Positions 1-8,368 of a DNA stretch of 64,000 nt are shown here, piece by piece. Each line of letters opens with the position of its first letter. Position 1 is the stretch's first letter. Location of the stretch: NCBI GenBank assembly GCA_963771905.1, contig CAVYVI010000015.1:282470-346469 (forward strand). The letters run 5' to 3'. The DNA comes from Palsa-147 sp963771905. GTDB taxonomy: Bacteria; Acidobacteriota; Terriglobia; Acidiferrales; UBA7541. The notes under the pieces were generated by a model, which made no database searches, was not told the origin of the DNA, and worked only from the letters and a program-made list of their open reading frames with translations. The position numbers were made by a program, and so were the translations under genes.

Positions 1-327
1 GTGTGAAGACTTGTTGCCTCATGGCGTCGCATGCGAGAAATACGGCGCCCACCCATCGCGCGTGCCACGACCGGCCATCGGCTCCAAAGGGCATGTGCTG
101 TTCCGGCCAATCATCGAACCATGCGCTGGACTACGGATTCGTTGCGCCGCTGCCGCAAACTCTGCTTGCGTTTACAAATGGCTTAGAATTTCCTCGAATT
201 TCCCGTCTCTCCGTCTCGCGCGAGATCCCGCGCCGATTTTCAATCAACGTTCCGCCCCCGACGGAACCTCCGAGAAGCTAGACCGCAATATCCGCGCGGT
301 TTCAATTCACTTCTCGGAGGATATCGC
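1..327. other. Leader region without a supported gene
   Basis: Two open frames cross this stretch but they overlap each other, have no recognisable motifs and no ribosome binding site, so I do not call them. The only clear signal is a GGAGG ribosome binding site just before 328 that serves the TonB receptor. I see no convincing promoter. Confidence 0.5.
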
Positions 328-2634
328 ATGCGACGAATTTCGTTGTTGGCATTGGTATCATGTTTCCTGCTATTCGCACTCGTAGCGTATGGCACGATTT
401 TTGGCAGCGTCAGAGGTCTTGTGCACGACCCGCAACATCGTCCGATCGCGGACGCCTCCGCAAAATTGAAATCCGCGACATCTGATTGGTCAAAAACAAC
501 GCAATCGGATCAGAACGGCGAATTTTCATTTTCGGCCGTGGCCTTGGGCGACTACATTCTGACCATCCATAAGACCGGCTTCCAGGATTCCGAACAGACC
601 TTCACTGTGGTGGCGGATTCATCGCCGATTCTTCACTTCCAGTTGGCGATTGCCACGGTGAACCAAACCACCGTCGTCTCGGCAGAAGCGGAAACCGCCG
701 TCGCGAACGTCGATTCTGTGACCCCAACAACACTGGTCGACCGCCAGGACATCGTCCAAACGCCCGGGGCCGACCGCACCAACGCTCTGCAAATGATCAC
801 GGATTACGTGCCCGCTGCCTACGTGACCCACGACATGTTGCACATGCGGGGAGGCCACCAGGTTGAGTGGCTGATTGACGGCGTCCCCATACCCAACACG
901 AATATCGCCGCCAATCTGGGTCCGGTGATTGACCCAAAAGATATCGATTATCTCGAAATCCAAAGAGGCAGCTACGACGCTGATTACGGAGACCGGACGT
1001 ACGGAATTTTCAACATCATGCCGCGGACCGGTTTTGAGCGCGATAGGGAATGCGATCTCGTCGCTAGCGTTGGAAATTTCTATCAAACGAACGACCAAAT
1101 CAGCTGCGGTGGACACACCGAGCGATTCGCTTACTATGTCAGCTTAAACGGAAATCGAAGCGATTACGGGCTTCAGACCCCGATTGGGCAAGTTTTTCAC
1201 GATGCCGAGAACGGCTACGGGGGATTCGCTTCGTTCATTTTCAATCCCGACTCGAAGAACCAATTTCGGCTGGTCACCTCGTTGCGAGAGGATTATTACC
1301 AGATCCCCTACGACCCGGATCCCGACTCAGTCGGAAATCAGCAGCTGGTAATGGCGGGCGAGTCCCCGAGTTACGCCCTCCGTGATGGCGAGCACGAGCG
1401 CGATGGCTACGTCGCCTTCTCATGGTTGCACACGTTTAATCCAGATGCACTGCTCACCGTTTCTCCCTTTTATCACTACAACAGCGCTGACTATCAAGGC
1501 GGCGCAAACGACTATCCCGTCGTCTCAACCATGAACCAGGCCGCCAATTACGCAGGCTTGCAGGCGACGCTTGACGAAAACGTCTGGAAAAACGACATTC
1601 AAGTCGGGGTCTACGGATTCGGTCAGCACCAGAACAACCTTTTCGATAACCAATTCACGGACGGCAGTGCAAACTTCCCCTCTTCCTCGGTTGGCGCGAA
1701 TGGAGGGCTTGCGAGCATATTCATCGACGACAAGTTCAAAGTGACCTCATGGTTGACCATAATTGCCGGCCTCCGCCAAACACATTTCACGGCGGACGTC
1801 GTGGAGAACGCGACGGACCCTCGCTTTGGCGCGGCCGTGAGAGTTCCGCACCTGAACTGGGTCTTTCGCGCCTTCTACGGTGACTATTACCAAGCCCCGC
1901 CGCTCGTGACAGCTACCGGCTCTCTGCTCGGTTTAGCGAACAGCCAGAATTTTACCTTCGCTCCGCTGCGCGGCGAGCGGGATAACGAGTATCAGATTGG
2001 CGTCACGATACCCTATCGCGGCTGGGCTCTTGACGCCGATACTTTTCAAACGCGGGCGACGAATTGGCTCGATCATAACAACATCGGAGAATCGAATCTC
2101 TTCTGGCCAATCACATGGGCTTCCGCCCTGATTCAGGGTTGGGAACTCACGCTGCGGTCTCCCCGCCTCTGGCATCGCGGCCAGTTCCACCTTGCCTACG
2201 CGAATCAAATCGCGCAGGCAAGCTCGCCCATCACCGGTGGCTTGATCTGCCTTCCCGTCACCGTGACGATGGACTGTCCGCTAGCTATACCGGCTGGATT
2301 GTCGCCGGTCGACCACGATCAGAGAAACACATTGAATGTTGGTTTCAACGCATCTCTTCCCTGGCAATCCTTCGCTTCAACGAATGTGTACTACGGCTCG
2401 GGGTTCACGAACGGGATTCCGGACGCGCAATATCCGGGGAACTATCTGCCGTCGCACACGACATTTGACGTTTCGCTCGGAAAAGGCTTCGCCGAGAAAT
2501 ACAGCGTTTCCGTGACCGCGCTGAATGTGGCAAACCGTCGCGTGGAGCTGGACAACAGCCTCACATTTGGCGGATTTCATTACAATGATCCGCGAGAAAT
2601 CTATGTCGAATTTCGGTACCGGTTTCACTATTGA
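328..2634 (+). CDS. TonB-dependent receptor with carboxypeptidase-regulatory-like N-terminal domain
   Basis: Outer-membrane receptor that would take up a ligand using TonB energy. The 768-residue protein has a signal peptide (about residues 1-25), a carboxypeptidase-regulatory-like beta-sandwich (about 27-105, motif GSVRGLVHDP), a plug domain (about 125-235, with MRGGHQVEWLIDGVPIPN) and a beta-barrel to the C-terminus, which ends in an aromatic residue (EFRYRFHY) as barrels do. GGAGG lies eight bases before the ATG. It is shorter than the other two receptors here (about 1200-1300 residues) and closer to a classical transporter. The next gene, 55 bases on, encodes a CusF-like metal-binding lipoprotein, so a copper or metal ligand is possible, but the substrate cannot be read from sequence. 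Confidence 0.9.
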   Translation: MRRISLLALVSCFLLFALVAYGTIFGSVRGLVHDPQHRPIADASAKLKSATSDWSKTTQSDQNGEFSFSAVALGDYILTIHKTGFQDSEQTFTVVADSSPILHFQLAIATVNQTTVVSAEAETAVANVDSVTPTTLVDRQDIVQTPGADRTNALQMITDYVPAAYVTHDMLHMRGGHQVEWLIDGVPIPNTNIAANLGPVIDPKDIDYLEIQRGSYDADYGDRTYGIFNIMPRTGFERDRECDLVASVGNFYQTNDQISCGGHTERFAYYVSLNGNRSDYGLQTPIGQVFHDAENGYGGFASFIFNPDSKNQFRLVTSLREDYYQIPYDPDPDSVGNQQLVMAGESPSYALRDGEHERDGYVAFSWLHTFNPDALLTVSPFYHYNSADYQGGANDYPVVSTMNQAANYAGLQATLDENVWKNDIQVGVYGFGQHQNNLFDNQFTDGSANFPSSSVGANGGLASIFIDDKFKVTSWLTIIAGLRQTHFTADVVENATDPRFGAAVRVPHLNWVFRAFYGDYYQAPPLVTATGSLLGLANSQNFTFAPLRGERDNEYQIGVTIPYRGWALDADTFQTRATNWLDHNNIGESNLFWPITWASALIQGWELTLRSPRLWHRGQFHLAYANQIAQASSPITGGLICLPVTVTMDCPLAIPAGLSPVDHDQRNTLNVGFNASLPWQSFASTNVYYGSGFTNGIPDAQYPGNYLPSHTTFDVSLGKGFAEKYSVSVTALNVANRRVELDNSLTFGGFHYNDPREIYVEFRYRFHY

Positions 2635-2689
2635 GGAGGCGCGGAGGGATACTATTGGGATATAAAGGACAAACGGAGGAGCTCTCAAC

Positions 2690-3067
2690 GTGATGCGAAC
2701 CACCCCACGGCCTCTGTCTTGGCTGGTCATAAACCTGTCGATTGTGTTGCTGGCCTCTGCGTTTGCTGGGTGCGGCACGAAATCGCAACAGGCGGAAGTC
2801 GCGACCGGAGTGAAAAAATATCAGTTGAAAGGCACCATCGTCTCGGTCGACCTCGCGCAGAAAACGGCAGACATCGATACGGAACCAATTCCCGGATTCA
2901 TGGAAGGGATGACGATGGACTACGACGTTCACGATACGACCGCGCTCGCCAAGCTGAAGCCGAAAGACAAGATCGCGGCGGACTTAATCGCCGATCCGAA
3001 CGGCGCGTACCTCGACCACATCGTGGTGGTGCCATCGGGCTCGGCCGCGCCGCCTGCTAAACCTTAA
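2690..3067 (+). CDS. CusF-like copper-binding lipoprotein
   Basis: Small periplasmic or membrane-anchored metal-binding protein of 125 residues. It has a lipoprotein signal with lipobox LLASAFAGC (Cys about 27) and then one OB-fold-like domain (about 40-110). The domain carries the motif PIPGFMEGMTMDYDV, in which the paired methionines resemble the Cu(I)/Ag(I) site of CusF and the copper-binding PF11604 family. GGAGGAG lies eight bases before a GTG start at 2690; an ATG follows directly at 2693 and is the alternative start. It probably works with the upstream TonB receptor or as a copper chaperone. No Cus pump lies in the window. The family call is good; the metal is inferred. Confidence 0.75.
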   Translation: MMRTTPRPLSWLVINLSIVLLASAFAGCGTKSQQAEVATGVKKYQLKGTIVSVDLAQKTADIDTEPIPGFMEGMTMDYDVHDTTALAKLKPKDKIAADLIADPNGAYLDHIVVVPSGSAAPPAKP

Positions 3068-3099
3068 ATAAAGTCGAGCGGGACCTCGCGGCGTGAAAA

Positions 3100-4143
3100 T
3101 CAGCTTTCGCGTTCGAGGATGAAATCGGGGACGGCGAGAAGCGCGCGGCGATACTGCGATTCCGGCCAGCCATCGAGGCTGGCCTTCGAACGCCGCACGT
3201 AATCCCGAGCCAGTTCGCGGGCTCGCTCGAGAGCGCCCGATTCGTGGACGAGCTTCGAAATGTCATCAGCCCGCACGCTGCAGAATCCTTTTTCTTCGAG
3301 CACCGTTGCGACCAGACGATACGCCGTCGCGTGGCCATCCGCCGAGCCGCCGCCCACGCCGTTCTGCATCGCGTAAATCAGCGGCAGCGTGACCTTGCCT
3401 TCCTTCAAATCGCTCAGCACGGGTTTGCCAAGCTGTTCCGACGATGCCGTGAAATCGAGCAGATCATCGACGAGTTGAAACGCCAGGCCCGCATAGCGGC
3501 CGTAATCGGCGAGCGCTTCTTCGGCGGCTTTGTCGAGGCGCCCGAGCACGGCTCCGAGGCGCGCGCACCCGCTGAAGAGACAGGCCGTCTTGCGATACGC
3601 GAGATCGCTGGCTTCGGCTTCCGTCACGTCAATGCGCCCAAGATGCGAAAGCTGCAGCAATTCGCCTTCGACCATGTTCTGCGTGAGATCGATCAGGATG
3701 TCTAGGATTTCGAAGCTGCGCTCGGCCAACGCCATCTCGAACGACTGCATGTAGAGCCAGTCGCCGGCGAGGACGCTCATGTGATTGCCCCAGCGGGCGT
3801 TGGCGCTTGGGCGTCCGCGGCGTGTGTTCGCGCCGTCAATCACGTCGTCATGAATCAGCGTCGCGCTGTGAATCAGTTCCACCACCGCGCCCAGGCGAAT
3901 CGCGCCCGGCCCGCGATATCCCGCCGCTCCCGCCGCGAGCAGAAGCAGCGCCGGCCGCAAACGCTTGCCACCGCCTTCGCGCAAATAACTCGAGATCTCG
4001 GCTACCGTTTGAATCGCTGAGGCGCTCTGCGCGGCAATTTCGAGTTCGACAAGAGCGAGATCGTCGCGCACGAGATCAAAGATCTCTTTGGCGGTAAGAG
4101 CAGAAATGCTTGTTCTTCGCGGCTGTGCCCCTGCGGACGTCAT
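3100..4143 (-). CDS. Polyprenyl diphosphate synthase
   Basis: Trans-prenyltransferase that condenses isopentenyl diphosphate onto an allylic diphosphate to give the long-chain precursor of the quinone side chain. The 347-residue protein has the first Asp-rich motif DDVID followed by a basic segment (GANTRRGRPSAN), the second Asp-rich motif DDLLD, and the KRLRP substrate-binding stretch near residue 60. The open frame runs further upstream into tatD, but the start at MTSAGAQ is preferred because its ATG overlaps the tatD stop (ATGA at 4140-4143), indicating translational coupling. It is last in the larC-metG-tatD operon. IspB, HepT or SdsA are all possible; chain length cannot be decided from sequence. 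Confidence 0.9.
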   Translation of the reverse strand: MTSAGAQPRRTSISALTAKEIFDLVRDDLALVELEIAAQSASAIQTVAEISSYLREGGGKRLRPALLLLAAGAAGYRGPGAIRLGAVVELIHSATLIHDDVIDGANTRRGRPSANARWGNHMSVLAGDWLYMQSFEMALAERSFEILDILIDLTQNMVEGELLQLSHLGRIDVTEAEASDLAYRKTACLFSGCARLGAVLGRLDKAAEEALADYGRYAGLAFQLVDDLLDFTASSEQLGKPVLSDLKEGKVTLPLIYAMQNGVGGGSADGHATAYRLVATVLEEKGFCSVRADDISKLVHESGALERARELARDYVRRSKASLDGWPESQYRRALLAVPDFILERES

Positions 4144-4925
4144 GCGGTCTCCAGATGAAAGAAGCGGCGAAAGTTTTGCGCAGCCACGGCGGCAAACTCC
4201 TCTGCGCCTAAGTCTCGCACACTCGCGAGCGTCCGCGCCACCTCGACGACATAGGCCGGCTCGTTTCGCTTTCCGCGGAGGGCCTGCGGCGGCAGGAACG
4301 GCGCGTCCGTTTCGGTCAGGATGCGTTCGATCGGTAGCTCGCGAGCCGCGTCGCGCAGGGGCTGCATCTTCGGGTAAGTTACGTTCGCGGCGAAGGAAAT
4401 CATAAAGCCCATCTCGATTCCAGTCCGCGCCTCTTCGAGCGTTCCCGTGAAGCAATGAAAGATCCCACCGAGGCCGGTGCTGCGCCAGTCGGAATCGGCA
4501 ATCGTGAGGAAATCCCGCCACGCATCGCGGCAATGGATGACGATCGGCCGCTTAGTGGCACGTGCGATCTCCATCTGCCGGCGCAGGACACGCTGCTGCG
4601 CGTCACGCGGGGAATGATCGTAGTAATAATCGAGGCCGATTTCGCCGATCGCAAGGACGCGCGGATGGCGGGCGAGTTCCTCGAGGCGCGCGAAATGCGG
4701 CTCCTGAGCGAGCTGCGCTTCGTGGGGATGGATTCCAGCGGTCGCGTAAATCCATTCGTGCGCTTCGGCATATGGAATCGCCGACGCCAGATGATCGGGT
4801 CCCGCCGCGCCGCCCATGGCGAGAATTGTCCGCACGCCCGCATCGCGCGCTCGCTGCAGGACGGCGTCGCGGTCTTCGTCAAACTGCGGATATTCCAGAT
4901 GGACGTGCGAATCGATGATTTCCAT
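4140..4925 (-). CDS. tatD: TatD family metal-dependent hydrolase
   Basis: TIM-barrel nuclease/hydrolase of the TatD family (3'-5' DNase and RNA quality-control activities are known in the family). The 261-residue length is typical. Visible metal ligands are the N-terminal SHVHLEYPQF motif (HxH), GEIGLDYYYD, VIHCRDA, GIFHCFTG and the late ETDAPFLPP motif. It starts 24 bases after metG stops and overlaps the next gene by four bases. The metG-tatD pairing is common in bacteria, which supports the call. Confidence 0.95.
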   Translation of the reverse strand: MEIIDSHVHLEYPQFDEDRDAVLQRARDAGVRTILAMGGAAGPDHLASAIPYAEAHEWIYATAGIHPHEAQLAQEPHFARLEELARHPRVLAIGEIGLDYYYDHSPRDAQQRVLRRQMEIARATKRPIVIHCRDAWRDFLTIADSDWRSTGLGGIFHCFTGTLEEARTGIEMGFMISFAANVTYPKMQPLRDAARELPIERILTETDAPFLPPQALRGKRNEPAYVVEVARTLASVRDLGAEEFAAVAAQNFRRFFHLETA

Positions 4926-4949
4926 TCGCTGGCTACGCCGATCGCGCCC

Positions 4950-7001
4950 CTATTTCAGCTTCGCGCCTGCCGGGACGTCTTCGGCGAAGGTGCATAGTAC
5001 CGGCTTTCCTTCCGGCCCGACCGACGCAGCGACGATCATGCCGTTCGATTCTACGCCCCGCAATTTCCTCGGTGCGAGATTCGCAACCACAACGACCTTC
5101 TTGCCGACGAGTTCTTCCGGCGTATATGCGACCGCCAGGCCCGCGACGATCTGGCGCACTTCTTCGCCGATATCCACGAGCAGCTTCAAAATTTTGTCCG
5201 CGCCCTGAATGCGCTCAGCAGACTTGACGATTCCGACGCGCAGCTCGACTTTAGCGAAGTCTTCGATGCTGATCTTCGTCGGGGTTGCCGGAGCCGCGGC
5301 TGCGGCGGCTGCGGCGGCTGCGGCGGCTGCGGCGGCTGCGGCCATTGCGGGCGCAGCAGCCGGAGTAGCGGAGGGAGCCGCTCCCGATGGCGCTGGAGTT
5401 GCCGGAGCGGGATTCCGAATTTCGTCTTCCATTTTTGCAATCCTTTCGAGAGTATCTTTGTGCTCCACACGAGGGAAAATCGATTCCGGTTTCGTAACCC
5501 GAGTTCCAGGCTGCAATCCGCCCGACTTTACCGCGTCGATCCGCGCGTCCTCGATTTTTCCCGACTGCCCGAGAGCTTGCCAGATCGCTTGCGCCGCCTG
5601 CGGCACGACCGGCGCCGCAAGTATCGCCGTCACTCGCAACGATTCAGCCGCAGCGTAGAGCACCTCAGACAACCGTTCGCGCTGCGCGGCGTCCTCGGAC
5701 AATTTCCACGGCTTCTCGTTCACCAGATACGCATCGACGCGGCTGATGAGCTGCCAGATCTGTTGTAGCGCGCCCGAGAATTGCAGGGTCTCGTATTGCT
5801 GGCGCGCTCCCGCGATCGCTTCCTTGGCCGTCGAAAGTAGAGTCTCCGCGCCGGCGCCGCCACCTTTCGTGGCCGGCACGCTGCCGTCGAAATATTGCTG
5901 AATCATCGCGAGGACGCGGCTCGCAAGATTGCCGAGACCGTTCGCGAGATCGGCATTGTAACGCGTCAGCATCGCCTCGCGGCTGAAATTGCCGTCCTGC
6001 CCGAAGACCACCTCGCGCAAGAGGTAATAGCGCAGCGCGTCGTTTCCGAGAACTCTCACGATCGGTTCCGGATACGCCACGTTGCCCTTCGACTTGCTCA
6101 TTTTCTCCTGTTCGAAGAGCAACCATCCATGTGCAAAAACCTGCTTGGGCAGCGGTAGACCTGCGGCCATAAGGAACGCGGGCCAGTAGACGGCGTGGAA
6201 ACGAATGATTTCCTTGCCGATCATATGAAGATCCGCGGGCCAGAATTTCTGAAATTCGGCGCTTCCGTTCTCCCCTTCGCCGAATCCGATCGCGGTCATA
6301 TAGCTGGTAAGCGCGTCGTACCAAACGTAGAAGACGTGCTCGGGATCATCGGGCCACGGAATTCCCCACGTGATCGATTTGCGGCTGATGGAGATATCTC
6401 TGAGACCGGCCTCGACGAAGCTCATCACTTCGTTCCGCCGGAAATCCGGCTGCACGAATTCCGGATGCTCGCTGTAATGCGCCAGCAGGCGCTCCTGAAA
6501 CGCGGATAGGCGAAAGAAATAATTTTCTTCGGAGATCAGCTCCGCATGGCGGCCGCACGTCGGGCAATCCGCGGGCTCGGGCGAATCGCTGACGTACAGA
6601 TTGTCGTAGATGCAATAACGTCCTTCGTAGCGGCGCTTGAAGATGGCATCTGGCGTGGTGCGCTGGGTTCGGCGGATCAACTGCTGCACGGCGCGCGCGT
6701 GCGCCGTCGCAGTGGTGCGAATGAAATGCGTGTAGCGGATATCGAGCAGCTTCCACAGCTCGAGAAAAATCTTTTGATTGCGGTCCACAAGCTCGGCCGG
6801 ATTGATGCCCAGCTTCTCGGCGGCGCGCTCGATGTTGACGCCGTGCTCGTCCGTGCCCGTGGTGTACGCCACGTCGAAACCGCACATGCGCTTGTACCGC
6901 GCCACGACGTCGCACACGATCGTCGTGTACGCGGAGCCCACGTGCGGCCGCGAATTCGCGTAATAAATAGGCGTGGTCAGATAGAATTTGGGTTTGGCCA
7001 T
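4950..7001 (-). CDS. metG: Methionyl-tRNA synthetase with C-terminal tRNA-binding domain
   Basis: Class I synthetase that charges tRNA-Met. Of 683 residues, the first about 500 form the catalytic core and anticodon-binding domain, with the HIGH-type motif PHVGSAYTT, a single CPTCG metal knuckle and KMSKSKG. A linker rich in Pro and Ala (about 530-575) contains an uninterrupted run of 17 alanines. The C-terminal part (about 575-683) is an EMAP/Arc1p-like OB fold (VELRVGIVKSAER, NLAPRKLRG, SNGMIVAAS) that binds tRNA. The gene begins three bases after the larC stop, so the two are co-transcribed. The alanine run is encoded by a 9-base tandem repeat and may vary in length between strains. Confidence 0.97.
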   Translation of the reverse strand: MAKPKFYLTTPIYYANSRPHVGSAYTTIVCDVVARYKRMCGFDVAYTTGTDEHGVNIERAAEKLGINPAELVDRNQKIFLELWKLLDIRYTHFIRTTATAHARAVQQLIRRTQRTTPDAIFKRRYEGRYCIYDNLYVSDSPEPADCPTCGRHAELISEENYFFRLSAFQERLLAHYSEHPEFVQPDFRRNEVMSFVEAGLRDISISRKSITWGIPWPDDPEHVFYVWYDALTSYMTAIGFGEGENGSAEFQKFWPADLHMIGKEIIRFHAVYWPAFLMAAGLPLPKQVFAHGWLLFEQEKMSKSKGNVAYPEPIVRVLGNDALRYYLLREVVFGQDGNFSREAMLTRYNADLANGLGNLASRVLAMIQQYFDGSVPATKGGGAGAETLLSTAKEAIAGARQQYETLQFSGALQQIWQLISRVDAYLVNEKPWKLSEDAAQRERLSEVLYAAAESLRVTAILAAPVVPQAAQAIWQALGQSGKIEDARIDAVKSGGLQPGTRVTKPESIFPRVEHKDTLERIAKMEDEIRNPAPATPAPSGAAPSATPAAAPAMAAAAAAAAAAAAAAAAAPATPTKISIEDFAKVELRVGIVKSAERIQGADKILKLLVDIGEEVRQIVAGLAVAYTPEELVGKKVVVVANLAPRKLRGVESNGMIVAASVGPEGKPVLCTFAEDVPAGAKLK
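5292..5342. repeat. 9-bp tandem repeat encoding a 17-alanine linker in metG
   Basis: The unit tgcggcggc is repeated exactly four times from 5301 and then partly a fifth time to 5342. Read on the minus strand with the neighbouring codons it gives 17 alanines in a row between the core and the tRNA-binding domain of MetRS. The near-perfect 9-base periodicity suggests growth by slippage rather than selection for each codon. Confidence 0.9.
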
Positions 7002-7004
7002 GAA

Positions 7005-8198
7005 CTATTTTTGCGTTTCCCGCAATTTTTGGTAGTGGAAATTCGCCGTGGCGATCACTTGCTTCAGCGGAATCCCCTTCTCCGCCGCGATTTTCCGGCA
7101 ATCCTCGTATTCTGGTGCCGCGTTCAGCATCGTGCCATTCTGGCGCGACACCTTCATGCGCACGGCGCCAAACGGCGTCTCCACCGGAACAACTTCGCGC
7201 TTGAGGGTGCGGCGGCGAACCTCATACGTGCGCACACCGATCGTGGTCGTCTCCTGAAAGAGCACATCGACCAACGAATTGACCGCGGCATCTTCGCACA
7301 GCAGCGTAACCAGCAAGCCCGGCCGATTCTTTTTCATTTGCACGGCCGACGAAAAAACATCCAAGGCGCCCGCCGCGAGCGCCCGCTCGACAAAATAGCC
7401 ATAAATTTGCGGGCTCATGTCGTCGAGATTTGCTTCGATCACGCTGATCGGCGCATCCCATTGCTCGCCCTCTTTCACGCCGGCCGCATCGCCTACGAGC
7501 AGCCGGAACACATTCGGCCGTTCGGCCAGATCGGTCGAGCCAGCGCCGTAGCCGATCGACTTGAGATGCATCGGCGGAATCTCCGCGAAGCGTGTCGCGA
7601 GCGTGGTCGCGATCGCGGCGCCTGTCGGCGTCACCAATTCCTTTTCAATGCCGCTCGAATACACGGGCGCGTCGCGCAAAAGTTCGGCGGTCGCGGGCGC
7701 AGGCACGGGCAGAATTCCGTGCGCCGTTTTTACGCGCCCCGCACCGACATCAAGCGAGGAACAGGCGAATTCGTCGATCCCGAGCAACTCGAATCCCACC
7801 GCCGCGCCCACAATGTCGATGATCGCGTCGACCGCGCCCACTTCGTGAAAATGCACCTTCTCGATGTCAACCTGATGGATCTTTGCTTCCGCCTCGCCAA
7901 GCCGCCGAAAAATCCTCGATGCTCGTTCCTTCACGCGTGGCGTGAGTTCGGCGCGCTCGATCATTCGCATAATTTCCGACAGGCTACGATGGTGATGTTG
8001 CTCTCGCGCATCGACAGTCACCTGTGTGGCGAAGAGCGCGCCACGCTTTACCTTCGCCGCCGAAATTTTCCAATCGTGCAAATCCAGCCGCCGCAGTTCC
8101 GCCTCCAGCGCAGCGATCTCGACGCCGCTATCCACCAGCGCGCCGAGAACCATGTCTCCGCTGATCCCGGAAAAGCAATCGAAGTAAGCGATCTTCAT
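7005..8198 (-). CDS. larC: Nickel pincer cofactor biosynthesis protein LarC
   Basis: LarC inserts nickel into the pyridinium-dithiocarboxylate precursor to make the nickel pincer nucleotide of lactate racemase and related enzymes. The 397-residue protein begins MKIAYFDCFSGISGDM, the family signature, and continues with HFHEVGAVDAIIDIVG and the DDMSPQIYG segment. The open frame extends seven codons upstream, but the start at 8198 matches the family N-terminus. Neither larB, larE nor larA is nearby. It heads the larC-metG-tatD-prenyl synthase operon and has a good promoter at 8246-8274. Confidence 0.93.
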   Translation of the reverse strand: MKIAYFDCFSGISGDMVLGALVDSGVEIAALEAELRRLDLHDWKISAAKVKRGALFATQVTVDAREQHHHRSLSEIMRMIERAELTPRVKERASRIFRRLGEAEAKIHQVDIEKVHFHEVGAVDAIIDIVGAAVGFELLGIDEFACSSLDVGAGRVKTAHGILPVPAPATAELLRDAPVYSSGIEKELVTPTGAAIATTLATRFAEIPPMHLKSIGYGAGSTDLAERPNVFRLLVGDAAGVKEGEQWDAPISVIEANLDDMSPQIYGYFVERALAAGALDVFSSAVQMKKNRPGLLVTLLCEDAAVNSLVDVLFQETTTIGVRTYEVRRRTLKREVVPVETPFGAVRMKVSRQNGTMLNAAPEYEDCRKIAAEKGIPLKQVIATANFHYQKLRETQK

Positions 8199-8245
8199 TT
8201 TTGCGTCGCGCACACCCATCCCAGCACAAATTTGCGGAAATATGG

Positions 8246-8274
8246 ATACTAGTCTGGCGCGGAAACCCTGTCAA
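8246..8274 (-). promoter_or_regulatory. Sigma70-type promoter of the larC operon
   Basis: Read on the minus strand: -35 TTGACA (8274-8269), a 17-base spacer and -10 TAGTAT (8251-8246). Transcription would start near 8239, about 40 bases before the larC ATG. It faces away from the argS promoter, which lies about 40 bases on. Confidence 0.75.
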
Positions 8275-8310
8275 ATCAGCGGGAGAAGGAAGCCCTTCCG
8301 CGCTGGCGCT

Positions 8311-8339
8311 TTGACGCTTCTTGGCCGATTCCCTATAAT
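8311..8339 (+). promoter_or_regulatory. Sigma70-type promoter of argS
   Basis: -35 TTGACG (8311-8316), a 17-base spacer and a consensus -10 TATAAT (8334-8339). The predicted start near 8346 gives a leader of about 23 bases before the argS GTG at 8369. Confidence 0.8.
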
Positions 8340-8368
8340 CTCCTGATTCCATTAACACTAGGGGACAC

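Noticed and set aside
3..385. Two short frames before the first TonB receptor
   Set aside because: Overlapping frames, no ribosome binding site or motif; one of them runs into the receptor gene in another frame.
6546..8252. A 568-codon open frame on the + strand across metG and larC
   Set aside because: It is the shadow of two well-supported minus-strand genes in GC-rich DNA and shows Arg/His-rich composition with no family motif.
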